Source of the DNA: DATCTV01 sp964400685
Lineage (GTDB): Bacteria; Desulfobacterota; Desulfomonilia; UBA1062
Direction of reading: 5' to 3'
Assembly: GCA_964400685.1 (NCBI GenBank)
Contig: CAYNVT010000017.1
Location: forward strand, 1-47,216
Length of the DNA stretch: 47,216 nt
A program made the translations under genes and the position numbers. The notes beneath the pieces are model-generated. The model was given only the letters and a program-made list of their open reading frames with translations. It did not search any database and was not told the DNA's origin. Each line of letters opens with the position of its first letter. Position 1 is the stretch's first letter. Positions 8,033-15,669 of this stretch are shown piece by piece.

Positions 8033-9220
8033 TCAAAGCGCACTTAAGAAAAAATTATCGCTTAAAAATCTGCTTTTTATAAAACTTTCAGTTAAATAAA
8101 CTGGATAAAGATGGTTGGCCCATCGAGTATCCTTTCCATAAGCAACGGGGTTCCTTTCGTTAATGAGATTTGCACTTATCAGGTCAACTTCTTCAGTATT
8201 CAATCCATTCCTAAGCTCATCGTCTGTAACTATGATTTTCTCGACTTTAATAACTCCATCAAATGGACTGATTGTATGTTTTACTTCACGAATACGGATA
8301 TACCAAGCAGACAAGTAAACAGCTCCATCATCTCCATATGACCGTTTGGATTCAAACATAAAGGCTGGAGTCCTATTGTAAAGTGGAAGTGATGCTATCT
8401 TAGCGGCATTGCTCTTTCCTTTACTATCTACGCATATTTCAGGGTCAAATCTTTTTGAGACTCCAACCACTCGGCGATAACTGCTTTTAATCAACGAAAT
8501 ATCACGGTGACTACCGATTTTCATCTTCTGGTATTCGATAGACCCATCTTTTATCAAGTAGCTATCTACGTGGAGTAAATTTTCTTTTGTCATCTGAACA
8601 ACTATCATTTTCTCAAAATTAATCATTTCATCGTGTATTTTTGCAATGGCTAAGTTTTCATAGTTAGCATCTTTTATGTCAGCGTAAGTAAGTATCTTAT
8701 CAAGCTCTAATTTAAGAATTTTGAAGTTCGATGTTGTATTAATCTTTTCTTTAATTTCACTAAAGAATTTGTTGCCCAATCCATCTTTGTCAGCAACTTG
8801 AGTAATACATAGAACAATTTGCTTTTCGTATTTGTGCACAGTAAACTTGTCTGGATTTTCTCTTTCACAACAAGCAACGGCAACCTGTCCAGCAACAACA
8901 GGGTAAATACGGTTTCCGTATGCAATATCATCAATTTTATAAGTCCTTCTAGAGCCATCAAGAAAATAACGAAATAATGGTGGGTTTGTGCACAATGAAT
9001 CAGCAAAACCTTTAAGGTCTTTTTGCGTTTTTATATGTTCCGTTTCACCATATTGTTTGGGATGGAATTCTTGGTTATCTTCGTAGGGGTAATCAGGTGA
9101 AGTATATTCTTCATAACAATACTTGTGAGACTTGTAACTTTTTCCGCCAGTTTCTTTCTCGATAATTTTTAAGACCCGATCTGGCATGGGATTTCTCAAA
9201 ACAGAAAAACCGCCATGCAT
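8033..9220 (-). CDS. NurA-like nuclease, first gene of the cassette
   Basis: A 395-residue protein with the landmarks of NurA 5'-3' nucleases in order: YFLDGSRRT (residues 85-93, candidate metal ligand Asp88), a second DGS in YLIKDGSIEY (Asp225), VVGVSKR (251-257, Lys256) and a C-terminal HLYPVYLTESF (370-380) matching the NurA YP-x-L helix. NurA forms a dimer on the HerA hexamer and cuts DNA as HerA pumps it. The adjacent HerA-like gene supports the call strongly. The start is uncertain: the ATG at 9220 has no Shine-Dalgarno sequence. The ATG at 9187 (Met12) lies 8 nt after a small upstream reading frame with a good ribosome site and may be the real, coupled start. AT-rich like its partners. 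Assigned from motifs only. Confidence 0.68.
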   Translation of the reverse strand: MHGGFSVLRNPMPDRVLKIIEKETGGKSYKSHKYCYEEYTSPDYPYEDNQEFHPKQYGETEHIKTQKDLKGFADSLCTNPPLFRYFLDGSRRTYKIDDIAYGNRIYPVVAGQVAVACCERENPDKFTVHKYEKQIVLCITQVADKDGLGNKFFSEIKEKINTTSNFKILKLELDKILTYADIKDANYENLAIAKIHDEMINFEKMIVVQMTKENLLHVDSYLIKDGSIEYQKMKIGSHRDISLIKSSYRRVVGVSKRFDPEICVDSKGKSNAAKIASLPLYNRTPAFMFESKRSYGDDGAVYLSAWYIRIREVKHTISPFDGVIKVEKIIVTDDELRNGLNTEEVDLISANLINERNPVAYGKDTRWANHLYPVYLTESFIKSRFLSDNFFLSAL

Positions 9221-9258
9221 TTATGTATATTGCTTGACGGTTCGTTGTTTATAAACAT
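9196..9258 (-). CDS. Possible 20-codon leader ORF overlapping the nurA-like start
   Basis: On the minus strand AGGGAAGGGAATAG directly precedes ATG at 9258, giving the best ribosome-binding site in this region. The frame reads MFINNEPSSNIHKCMAVFLF and stops at 9196, only 8 nt before the second in-frame ATG (9187) of the NurA-like gene, in a different frame. This fits a coupled leader peptide. It may also be chance in AT-rich DNA. Confidence 0.3.
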   Translation of the reverse strand: MFINNEPSSNIHKCMAVFLF

Positions 9259-9453
9259 CTATTCCCTTCCCTAACACATTAAAAATTAATATATAAAATA
9301 CTGTGATTTATTAGTAATGTAAAGCGCTAAGCCACAACATATGCAACTCTAACTGTTTACAACCAATGAATATTTTGATTCAGTTTTCCATCGCCAAATA
9401 GAATAAATTTAAATTACAAAGCAGACCGCGAATCGCTCATATTCTGCGAATTT
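9221..9453. other. AT-rich intergenic region upstream of the cassette
   Basis: Non-coding stretch between the NurA-like gene and the inverted-repeat element. It must hold the cassette promoter, but no box pair stands out. On the minus strand the run TATTTTATATATTAAT (about 9285-9300) is the best place for a -10 region. No tRNA, integrase or flanking direct repeat was seen. The small leader ORF lies at its cassette end. Confidence 0.5.
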
Positions 9454-9579
9454 ATTCCAGTTCGCATTCAAGATGATACCGAGGCGGCAAGGAGGAAGCG
9501 ACGCAGGTGTACTATTATAGTACTCCGAGGAGCATTCCGACGCAGCCAACAAAGATAGCGCTTGAATGCGAATTGGAAT
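9454..9579. repeat. 126-bp inverted-repeat element (MITE/REP-like)
   Basis: Outer arms ATTCCAGTTCGCATTCAAG (9454-9472) and CTTGAATGCGAATTGGAAT (9561-9579) are inverted with one mismatch in 19. At the centre is the palindrome GTACTAT-T-ATAGTAC (9509-9523), flanked by partly matching GCGACGCAG and CCGACGCAGCC. The whole unit could fold into one long imperfect hairpin. It begins 2 nt after the stop codon of the CorC-like gene and is more GC-rich than the DNA on its other side. This is the form of a dispersed non-autonomous element, possibly acting as a terminator. Only one copy is seen in this window. Confidence 0.75.
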
Positions 9580-9581
9580 TA

Positions 9582-10820
9582 TCATCCGACCGTGATCCGC
9601 ACCTTTAGAATGCGGTTTCTCCTCATGCGTTCTATGCCCAGCCTCAGGTTCTGCCATTCTACGTATTCCCCTTCCTTGGGTATCCTGTCGAGCTGTGAAT
9701 AAATAAGGCCCGCAACCGTATCTACTTCTTCGGGAAAATCGCGGTCGATGATGCGCTCGATATCCCTCAGAGGAATGCTTCCATTTACTATGTATGTATT
9801 CTGCCCAACGGGCATGATGCCTTCAACCGGAGGGTCGTGCTCGTCCGAGATATCGCCTGTTATCTCCTCGATAATATCTTCGAGTGTGATAATGCCCTTT
9901 ACCGTGCCGAACTCATCTACCACAAAGGCCAGATGGCTGCGGGTCTTCTGAAAGTCTATGAGCTGCCTGGAGGTTGACTTTGTTTCAGGTACAAAATGTG
10001 CTTCTCTTAAACAGTCCCGCAGCGAAAAGGCATCTTTATTTCCGAAAAACCTCCATGCATCCCTTGTATGGAAATAGCCTATGATATTATCGGTTGTGCC
10101 TTCATAAACAGGATAGCGGGCATATTCCTCGGCTGTAACGATCCTTATGATGTCATCTAGCGAGGTGTTAACCGGGAAAGATACCACATCACTAAGCGGT
10201 ATCAAGGCCTTGCGCACGGGTACGGTATCAAGGTCGATGACATTCATCAGCATTTTCGCCTTGGGTTCGGTAATGACACCCTCTTTGTGTCCAACATAAA
10301 TGGCTGAGCCGATGTCTTCTTCCGTTATATTCTGTCCGTGCGAATCGGGGTTGACGCCAAATAGCTTCGCAATTCCCATCGATAGGAAGTTGAGTATGTA
10401 CACCAGGGGCCTTAATGCAATTATCAGCCACTTCATGGGGGTTGCGATGAGAAGCCCCAGGTCATCTGCTCTGTAAGCGGCAATGATTTTGGGTGTTATC
10501 TCACCGAATACCAGTATCATGAAGGTCATTATGGCAGTCGCATATAAAATGCCTTCGCTGCCGAACATTACTACCAGTACAGCTGTTGCCAGGGCTGAAC
10601 TCAGGATGTTAACAAAGTTGTTGAGCAGGAGCAGGGTGCTCAGAAGTCTGTCAGGTTCCTTTATTATCTCATCGAGTCTTCTGGCGGAATGGTTTCCCTC
10701 TTCCGCCATATGGCGTATTCTTACCCTGTTGACGCGCATAAGGGACGTCTCGGCGGCTGAGGTCAGCGCGCCGATTATCAAAAGAATCACAAGCGGAATA
10801 AGAAAAAAAAGATTCTCCAT
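9582..10820 (-). CDS. CNNM/CorC (HlyC) family membrane protein with CBS domains
   Basis: A 412-residue inner-membrane protein. The DUF21 (CNNM transmembrane) domain spans about residues 1-190, with the characteristic SAAETSLM near the start and VFGEITPKIIA in the third membrane segment. A CBS pair follows (about 205-325), then a CorC/HlyC C-terminal domain (about 335-412). The family takes part in Mg2+/Co2+ homeostasis; older annotations call it hemolysin. The CBS pair normally senses adenine nucleotides. It starts 12 nt after the endonuclease Q gene, so both probably share a transcript. The repeat element lies directly behind its stop. Confidence 0.88.
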   Translation of the reverse strand: MENLFFLIPLVILLIIGALTSAAETSLMRVNRVRIRHMAEEGNHSARRLDEIIKEPDRLLSTLLLLNNFVNILSSALATAVLVVMFGSEGILYATAIMTFMILVFGEITPKIIAAYRADDLGLLIATPMKWLIIALRPLVYILNFLSMGIAKLFGVNPDSHGQNITEEDIGSAIYVGHKEGVITEPKAKMLMNVIDLDTVPVRKALIPLSDVVSFPVNTSLDDIIRIVTAEEYARYPVYEGTTDNIIGYFHTRDAWRFFGNKDAFSLRDCLREAHFVPETKSTSRQLIDFQKTRSHLAFVVDEFGTVKGIITLEDIIEEITGDISDEHDPPVEGIMPVGQNTYIVNGSIPLRDIERIIDRDFPEEVDTVAGLIYSQLDRIPKEGEYVEWQNLRLGIERMRRNRILKVRITVG

Positions 10821-10832
10821 CAGTCCCCTCTG

Positions 10833-12119
10833 TCAGAAGAGCTTTAACTGTTCTTTTCGGCGAACGGGTGTTTGATCATTAATTTCCGAGGGTTCATATT
10901 CAATCTTCTGCATTTTGTAAGGTTCGCCCTCTAGTGCGCTTATAATACCGAACAATCCGTCATAGCCGGGTTTTCTGCTGACCCTTCCTGAGCGCATGTT
11001 CGAGACCGCAAGCCCCAGCTTTTCATTGGAAGCCTTGACGATGTCTTCAAGAGAAACATCAAGGAGGATTTCAAGCTCGGGGCCGAGCTTTTTTATCAGG
11101 GATTCATAAAGCCTCTCAACCTTGGCCGATGCAGGCCCGACATCGAGGCATTCTCCGAGCAATTCTTTCAGAGGGATTGCATAATTAAACGGTTTTTCTT
11201 TTGGCGATGTGCCCTTGATCCTGTCAGCCAGCTCATGGACACGGTATTGAACGCCTATCGTCAGAGGCTTGCCGCAAACAGGGCATCGGCCTTCAAGCCT
11301 TTCAGTCTCGCATGGTTCGAGAACTACACCGCAGTCGCGATGACCGTCCAGGTGGTACTTGCCTTCCTCCGGGAAAAATTCGATTGTGCCCGCAAGACCT
11401 GAGCCTGTTTTCATGGCGTTCAGCATTTCGTAATAGCCCGGTTCACAATCGAAGACAGTCGCCTCCCGGCCCAGCTTGTCTGCGGAATGCGCATCCGAAT
11501 TCGAGACGAGAAAATAGCTATCCAGACTTTTTACCATGCGGTTCATGGTCGGGTCGGATGAAAGCCCTGTTTCGCAGGCGAAAATATGATGAGCAAGGTC
11601 GAGGTAGCAGTCTGAAATAGAATCAAATCCCGATTTCGAGCCGAGAGCCGAAAACCAGGGGGTCCATATGTGTGCCGGTATAATAAAGGCATATTCGCTT
11701 GCCGTAAGTACAAGCTCAAGAAGGTTTCTCGAACTCATACCGATTATCGGCCTGCCATCCGACTTTATGTTGCCTATTTTAGAAAGCGCGCTGCTGATTT
11801 TTTTTGCCGTTCCCATATCCGGGGCGCCTACCAGATGGTGCACCTTTCTGACCCTGCCATCCTGTTTATAAATGGTGCTGATTTCGGCTGTGAGCATAAA
11901 GGATGTCTCTTTATGGCCCGGTAGAGAATAAAGCCCGCTTCCTGTTTCCCTGAGTCCGGCATCGACCTCCTCAAGCCAGACGGGGTGGGTGAAGTCTCCG
12001 GTCCCTATGACCCTTATGCCTTTAACCTCGGCTCCTTGTGCCAGGGCCTCAAGGTTGAGCGCCCTGCTGGTCGCGCGTGAAAACCTGGAATGTATGTGAA
12101 GATCTGCAAACAGTCTCAT
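10833..12119 (-). CDS. Endonuclease Q-like DNA repair nuclease (PHP domain) with C-terminal beta-clamp motif
   Basis: A 428-residue protein with the PHP fold. ADLHIHSRFS (5-14), GTGDFTHP (39-46), TAEIS (77-81), VHHL (93-96), PAH (148-150) and SDAH (208-211) supply the metal ligands. A four-cysteine zinc site follows (Cys263, 270, 279, 282, the last two as CPVC), then a helical C-terminal region. This order matches endonuclease Q, which nicks DNA 5' of deaminated bases (uracil, hypoxanthine) and abasic sites. The protein ends in QLKLF, the bacterial sliding-clamp-binding consensus and the counterpart of the PCNA-binding tail of archaeal EndoQ. AAGGTG lies five bases before the ATG. It is divergent from the ABC binding protein, with only 46 nt between. 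Confidence 0.85.
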   Translation of the reverse strand: MRLFADLHIHSRFSRATSRALNLEALAQGAEVKGIRVIGTGDFTHPVWLEEVDAGLRETGSGLYSLPGHKETSFMLTAEISTIYKQDGRVRKVHHLVGAPDMGTAKKISSALSKIGNIKSDGRPIIGMSSRNLLELVLTASEYAFIIPAHIWTPWFSALGSKSGFDSISDCYLDLAHHIFACETGLSSDPTMNRMVKSLDSYFLVSNSDAHSADKLGREATVFDCEPGYYEMLNAMKTGSGLAGTIEFFPEEGKYHLDGHRDCGVVLEPCETERLEGRCPVCGKPLTIGVQYRVHELADRIKGTSPKEKPFNYAIPLKELLGECLDVGPASAKVERLYESLIKKLGPELEILLDVSLEDIVKASNEKLGLAVSNMRSGRVSRKPGYDGLFGIISALEGEPYKMQKIEYEPSEINDQTPVRRKEQLKLF

Positions 12120-12165
12120 CTAATCACCTTGTTTCCCAAACGGGCTTTATGGTATTTTAAATTTC

Positions 12166-13803
12166 ATGAAAGCGAAAACACTGATTCTTTTCGTTATAAC
12201 GACACTTGTTTTCTTAGCATGCTCAAAGGCCAATAACAATACTCCGGGACATAATACGGCTTCGGGAGGTATGCCCGCATACGGCGATGTCTTTGTAGAT
12301 TCTTCCATAGGCGATGCCTCCAACCTCATTACAATGCTTGCCACGGATGGCGCATCCCATGAAGTAGCAGGCAATATCTACAACGGCCTGGTGAAATACG
12401 ACAAGGATTTCAATATAGTCCCTGATCTGGCCGAAAGCTGGGAGATAAAAAACGACGGCAAGACAATAATCTTTCACCTGAGAAAGAACGTGCTCTGGCA
12501 TGATGGAAAGCCATTCACGGCCAGGGACGTTATGTTTTCCTATAAGATAATAATCGACCCCAAAACACCCACGGCATATGCGGAAAAATATAAAGAGGTG
12601 AAGTCTGCGAGAATCATCGATGATTACACCTTTGAAGTTAACTATGACAAGCCATTTGCACCGGGGCTCATCAGCTGGGGGGCTTTGCAGGCCCTCCCCG
12701 AACACCTGCTCAAGGGTAAAGACATAACGACAACCCCACTTTCGAGGGCCCCGGTTGGAACAGGACCCTTTAAATTCAAAAGCTGGAAGACTGGCGACAG
12801 GATAGTTCTTGAGGCGTTTGATAGATATTTTGAAGGCAGGCCCTATTTTTCAGGAATAGTGTACCGTGTGATACCTGACCAGGCGACACAGTTCATGGAA
12901 CTCAAAGCCAGGAATATCGACATGATGGGCCTGACGCCGCTTCAGTATATCAGACAGACCGAAACGCCTGATTTTGAAAACAACTACACTAAATATAAAT
13001 ATCTTGCCGACGGCTACACATACCTTGCATTCAATCAGAGAAGACCGCCTTTCAACGATATAAAAATCAGGCAGGCGATAGCCTATGCAATCGACAAAAA
13101 TGAGATTATCAAAGGTGTGCTCATGGGTCTTGGCATGGAGGCTACCGGACCGTATAAACCGGGAACCGTCTGGTATAATCCAAATGTTCAAAAATATTCC
13201 TATAACCCAGCTAAGGCTGTTGAACTGCTCAGGGAGGCGGGCTTCGCGGATTCCAACAATGACGGGATCGTAGAGAAAAAAGGCAAGCCTTTCGAAATCA
13301 CAATTATTACAAACCAGGGCAACTCTCTGCGCGAAAAGGCAGCGCAGATAATTCAACAGAGACTCGGCAAAGTTGGCATCAAGGTAAATATAAGGACCAT
13401 CGAATGGACTTCTTTTATCAAGGAATTCGTTGATAAGTATAACTTCGATGCGATTATCCTGGGTTTTAATATCCTGCAGGACCCTGATTGTTATGCGGTC
13501 TGGCATTCCAGTAACGCCATTCCGGGCAATCTCAATCTGGCCAGCTTCAAGAATTCCGAGGTGGACAGGCTCATAGACGAAGGCAGGCACACATTCGATG
13601 AAAAGAAAAGGAAGGCTTGCTATGACAGGATTCAGGAGATACTGGCTGAAGAGCAGCCTTTTGTTTTCCTATATGTCCCCTACAGCCTTCCTATAGTCAG
13701 CTCGAGGATAAAGGGGATAGTGCCTGCACCCGCCGGAATCAGCTACAATTTCATAAAATGGTATGTCCCGAAAGATTTGCAGAAGTACCAGGTAGTACCG
13801 TGA
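12166..13803 (+). CDS. ABC importer substrate-binding lipoprotein, family 5 (DppA/OppA/NikA-like)
   Basis: A 545-residue periplasmic binding protein tethered as a lipoprotein: signal peptide with lipobox LVFLAC and lipidated Cys19. The bacterial solute-binding family 5 fold is clear from AGNIYNGLVKYD, LAESWEI, FHLRKNVLWHDGKPFTARDV (residues about 105-124) and RQAIAYAIDKNEI. Members bind di/oligopeptides, nickel chelates or glycosides; ligand class is not readable from sequence. No good ribosome site precedes the ATG. Two permease genes follow immediately, so it is the first gene of an importer operon. Cognate ATPase genes are not present downstream. Confidence 0.9.
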   Translation: MKAKTLILFVITTLVFLACSKANNNTPGHNTASGGMPAYGDVFVDSSIGDASNLITMLATDGASHEVAGNIYNGLVKYDKDFNIVPDLAESWEIKNDGKTIIFHLRKNVLWHDGKPFTARDVMFSYKIIIDPKTPTAYAEKYKEVKSARIIDDYTFEVNYDKPFAPGLISWGALQALPEHLLKGKDITTTPLSRAPVGTGPFKFKSWKTGDRIVLEAFDRYFEGRPYFSGIVYRVIPDQATQFMELKARNIDMMGLTPLQYIRQTETPDFENNYTKYKYLADGYTYLAFNQRRPPFNDIKIRQAIAYAIDKNEIIKGVLMGLGMEATGPYKPGTVWYNPNVQKYSYNPAKAVELLREAGFADSNNDGIVEKKGKPFEITIITNQGNSLREKAAQIIQQRLGKVGIKVNIRTIEWTSFIKEFVDKYNFDAIILGFNILQDPDCYAVWHSSNAIPGNLNLASFKNSEVDRLIDEGRHTFDEKKRKACYDRIQEILAEEQPFVFLYVPYSLPIVSSRIKGIVPAPAGISYNFIKWYVPKDLQKYQVVP

Positions 13804-13804
13804 T

Positions 13805-14779
13805 ATGCTGAAATACCTCTTAAAGCGCTTTTTAATCCTGATTCCCACTTTCATCGGAATCACGATAGTCTGCTTTGCCGTCATACACCTGGCGCCCGGT
13901 GAGCCCACGGCATTGCAGTCGGAGCTCAATCCCGACATCTCGAAGCAGGCGATAGAACGCATGAAAGCTCATTACGGACTGGATAAACCCGTTTATGTCC
14001 AGTACGCACTGTGGATGAAAAACCTTGCCAGGCTTGATTTCGGAAAGTCTATTTCCTCTGATGAAAGGCCGGTATGGGACAAGATAAAGGAAAGGCTGCC
14101 AATAACAATCTATATAAATATTTTAGCCCTTTTGCTTGAATTCCTCCTGGCCATACCGCTCGGAGTCCTATCTGCCGTCAAACGGGGGAGTCTGTACGAC
14201 AGGGCGGTTACGGTAATTGTCTTCATAGGATTTTCAATGCCCGGATTCTGGCTCGCACTTATCTGCATGGACTTTTTCGGCGTCAGGCTTGGCTGGCTTC
14301 CGATTTCGGGTGTCATTTCGCCGGATTTCTCGCAGCTGGGGGCGGCGGGAAAAGTATGGGACGTAACAAAGCACCTTATGCTGCCTGTCTTTATTTCAGC
14401 CTTCGGCTCGCTTGCAGGATTGAGCCGCTACATGCGCGCAAGCATGCTTGAGATTGTGAAGCAGGACTATATCCTGACAGCCCGGGCAAAGGGCTTGAGC
14501 GAGTTTGCGGTCATTTACAGACATGCCATGAGAAACGCCATGCTGCCGGTCATAACGATCCTGGGGCTGTCCATTCCCGGGCTTATAGGCGGCAGCGTAA
14601 TTTTTGAGAGCATATTTGCCATCCCGGGTCTGGGGCAGCTGTTCTACCAGGCTATTATGATGCGGGACTACAATATGATAATGGGAAGTCTTACAATAGG
14701 CGCCGTTCTGACGCTATTAGGAAACCTAGTGGCCGATATTGCCTACAGTATTGCAGACCCGAGGATAAGGGTGAAGTAA
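13805..14779 (+). CDS. ABC importer permease, DppB family
   Basis: A 324-residue inner-membrane protein with six predicted helices and the long periplasmic loop after helix 1 typical of DppB/OppB/NikB. N-terminal LLKRFLILIPTFIGITIVCF and PGEP are family hallmarks. The EAA coupling loop that contacts the ATPase is ARAKGLSEFAVIYRHAMRNA (about residues 224-243). It begins 1 nt after the stop of the binding-protein gene and shares one base with the next permease start (ATGGG after GTGAAGTA), so the three are co-translated. Confidence 0.92.
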   Translation: MLKYLLKRFLILIPTFIGITIVCFAVIHLAPGEPTALQSELNPDISKQAIERMKAHYGLDKPVYVQYALWMKNLARLDFGKSISSDERPVWDKIKERLPITIYINILALLLEFLLAIPLGVLSAVKRGSLYDRAVTVIVFIGFSMPGFWLALICMDFFGVRLGWLPISGVISPDFSQLGAAGKVWDVTKHLMLPVFISAFGSLAGLSRYMRASMLEIVKQDYILTARAKGLSEFAVIYRHAMRNAMLPVITILGLSIPGLIGGSVIFESIFAIPGLGQLFYQAIMMRDYNMIMGSLTIGAVLTLLGNLVADIAYSIADPRIRVK

Positions 14780-15596
14780 TGGGATTCTGGAAGCGGTTTT
14801 TGAGAGATAAACTGGCCATTGCGGGACTTGCCGTGGTGCTTGCCTTTTTTGCCGTTTCTGTACTCGCTCCCGCCATTGCACCATATGATCCCGGCAGAAT
14901 CGACGTAAATAATATCCTTTCACCGCCCTCGGCAGGGCACCTTCTAGGAACAGACGACCTTGGAAGAGACGTATTTTCCAGGATGGTTTACGGGGCCGGG
15001 ATTTCGCTCAAAGTGGGATTCGTGGCGGTCGGAATCGCCGTCCTGATCGGTATAATCCTGGGTGCGGTCTCGGGCTATTACGGCGGCTGGATAGATGNNN
15101 NNNNNNNGATATAATGCTCTGTTTTCCGTCATTCTTCCTTATCCTTTCCGTGATAGCCTTCCTGGAGCCGAGCATCTTTAACATCATGGCGGTTATCGGG
15201 CTGACGTCATGGATGGGTATAACAAGACTTGTACGCGCTGAATTTCTGAGCCTGAAAGAACGCGATTTCGTTCTCGCGGAAAGGGCGATCGGTGCTGGAG
15301 CACCCAGGATCATATTCATGCACATTCTTCCCAATGCGCTGGCTCCTGTGCTTGTATCTGCAACACTTGGCGTTGCAAGCGCAGTGCTTACGGAGAGCGC
15401 GCTTTCATTCCTGGGGATCGGCGTTCAGCCGCCGATACCAAGCTGGGGAAATATGCTGACACAGGGTAAGGAAGTGCTGGGTGTGGCCTGGTGGATGTCC
15501 GTGTTCCCCGGTATAGCAATATTGCTTACGGTGCTCGGGTATAATCTTCTGGGAGAGGGCATCAGAGACGCTATCGATCCCAGGCTCAAGGGATGA
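14779..15596 (+). CDS. ABC importer permease, DppC family, interrupted by an assembly gap
   Basis: N-terminal half MGFWKRFLRDKLA to YYGGWID and C-terminal half from DIMLCFPSFF to AIDPRLKG belong to one DppC/OppC/NikC-type permease. It has the amphipathic N-terminus, the GTDDLGRDVFSRM motif after helix 1 and the EAA loop ERAIGAGAPRIIFMHILPNA. The halves are in different frames because 10 N (15098-15107) stand between them. Related proteins have about seven or eight residues at this point, which would need roughly 23 nt, and a true length of 2 modulo 3 restores the frame. I treat it as one intact gene, not a pseudogene. It follows dppB directly; no dppD or dppF genes come after it. Confidence 0.85.
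15098..15107. other. Assembly gap (10 N)
   Basis: Ten N bases, evidently a scaffolding placeholder of arbitrary length. It splits the DppC-type permease gene and puts its halves out of frame. Confidence 0.98.
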
Positions 15597-15669
15597 TTAA
15601 ATCGCTCCTTGAAATTATTTATGTGTTGACACAAGATGTTTATAATAAACCGCATTATGGAGATTATAA

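Noticed and set aside
9409..9657. Open frame of 82 codons on the minus strand
   Set aside because: It runs out of phase through the end of the CorC-like gene and across the inverted-repeat element; composition and sequence look like a chance frame.
12850..13590. Long open frame (246 codons) opposite the ABC binding protein
   Set aside because: Antisense shadow of a well-supported family 5 binding protein; its translation shows no recognisable fold.
14779..15596. dppC pseudogene by frameshift
   Set aside because: The frame change coincides exactly with 10 N; both halves are conserved, so an assembly gap explains it.
15626..15646. Promoter TTGACA ... TATAAT before the glycosyltransferase
   Set aside because: The two boxes are only 9 nt apart, far from the 16-18 nt required.
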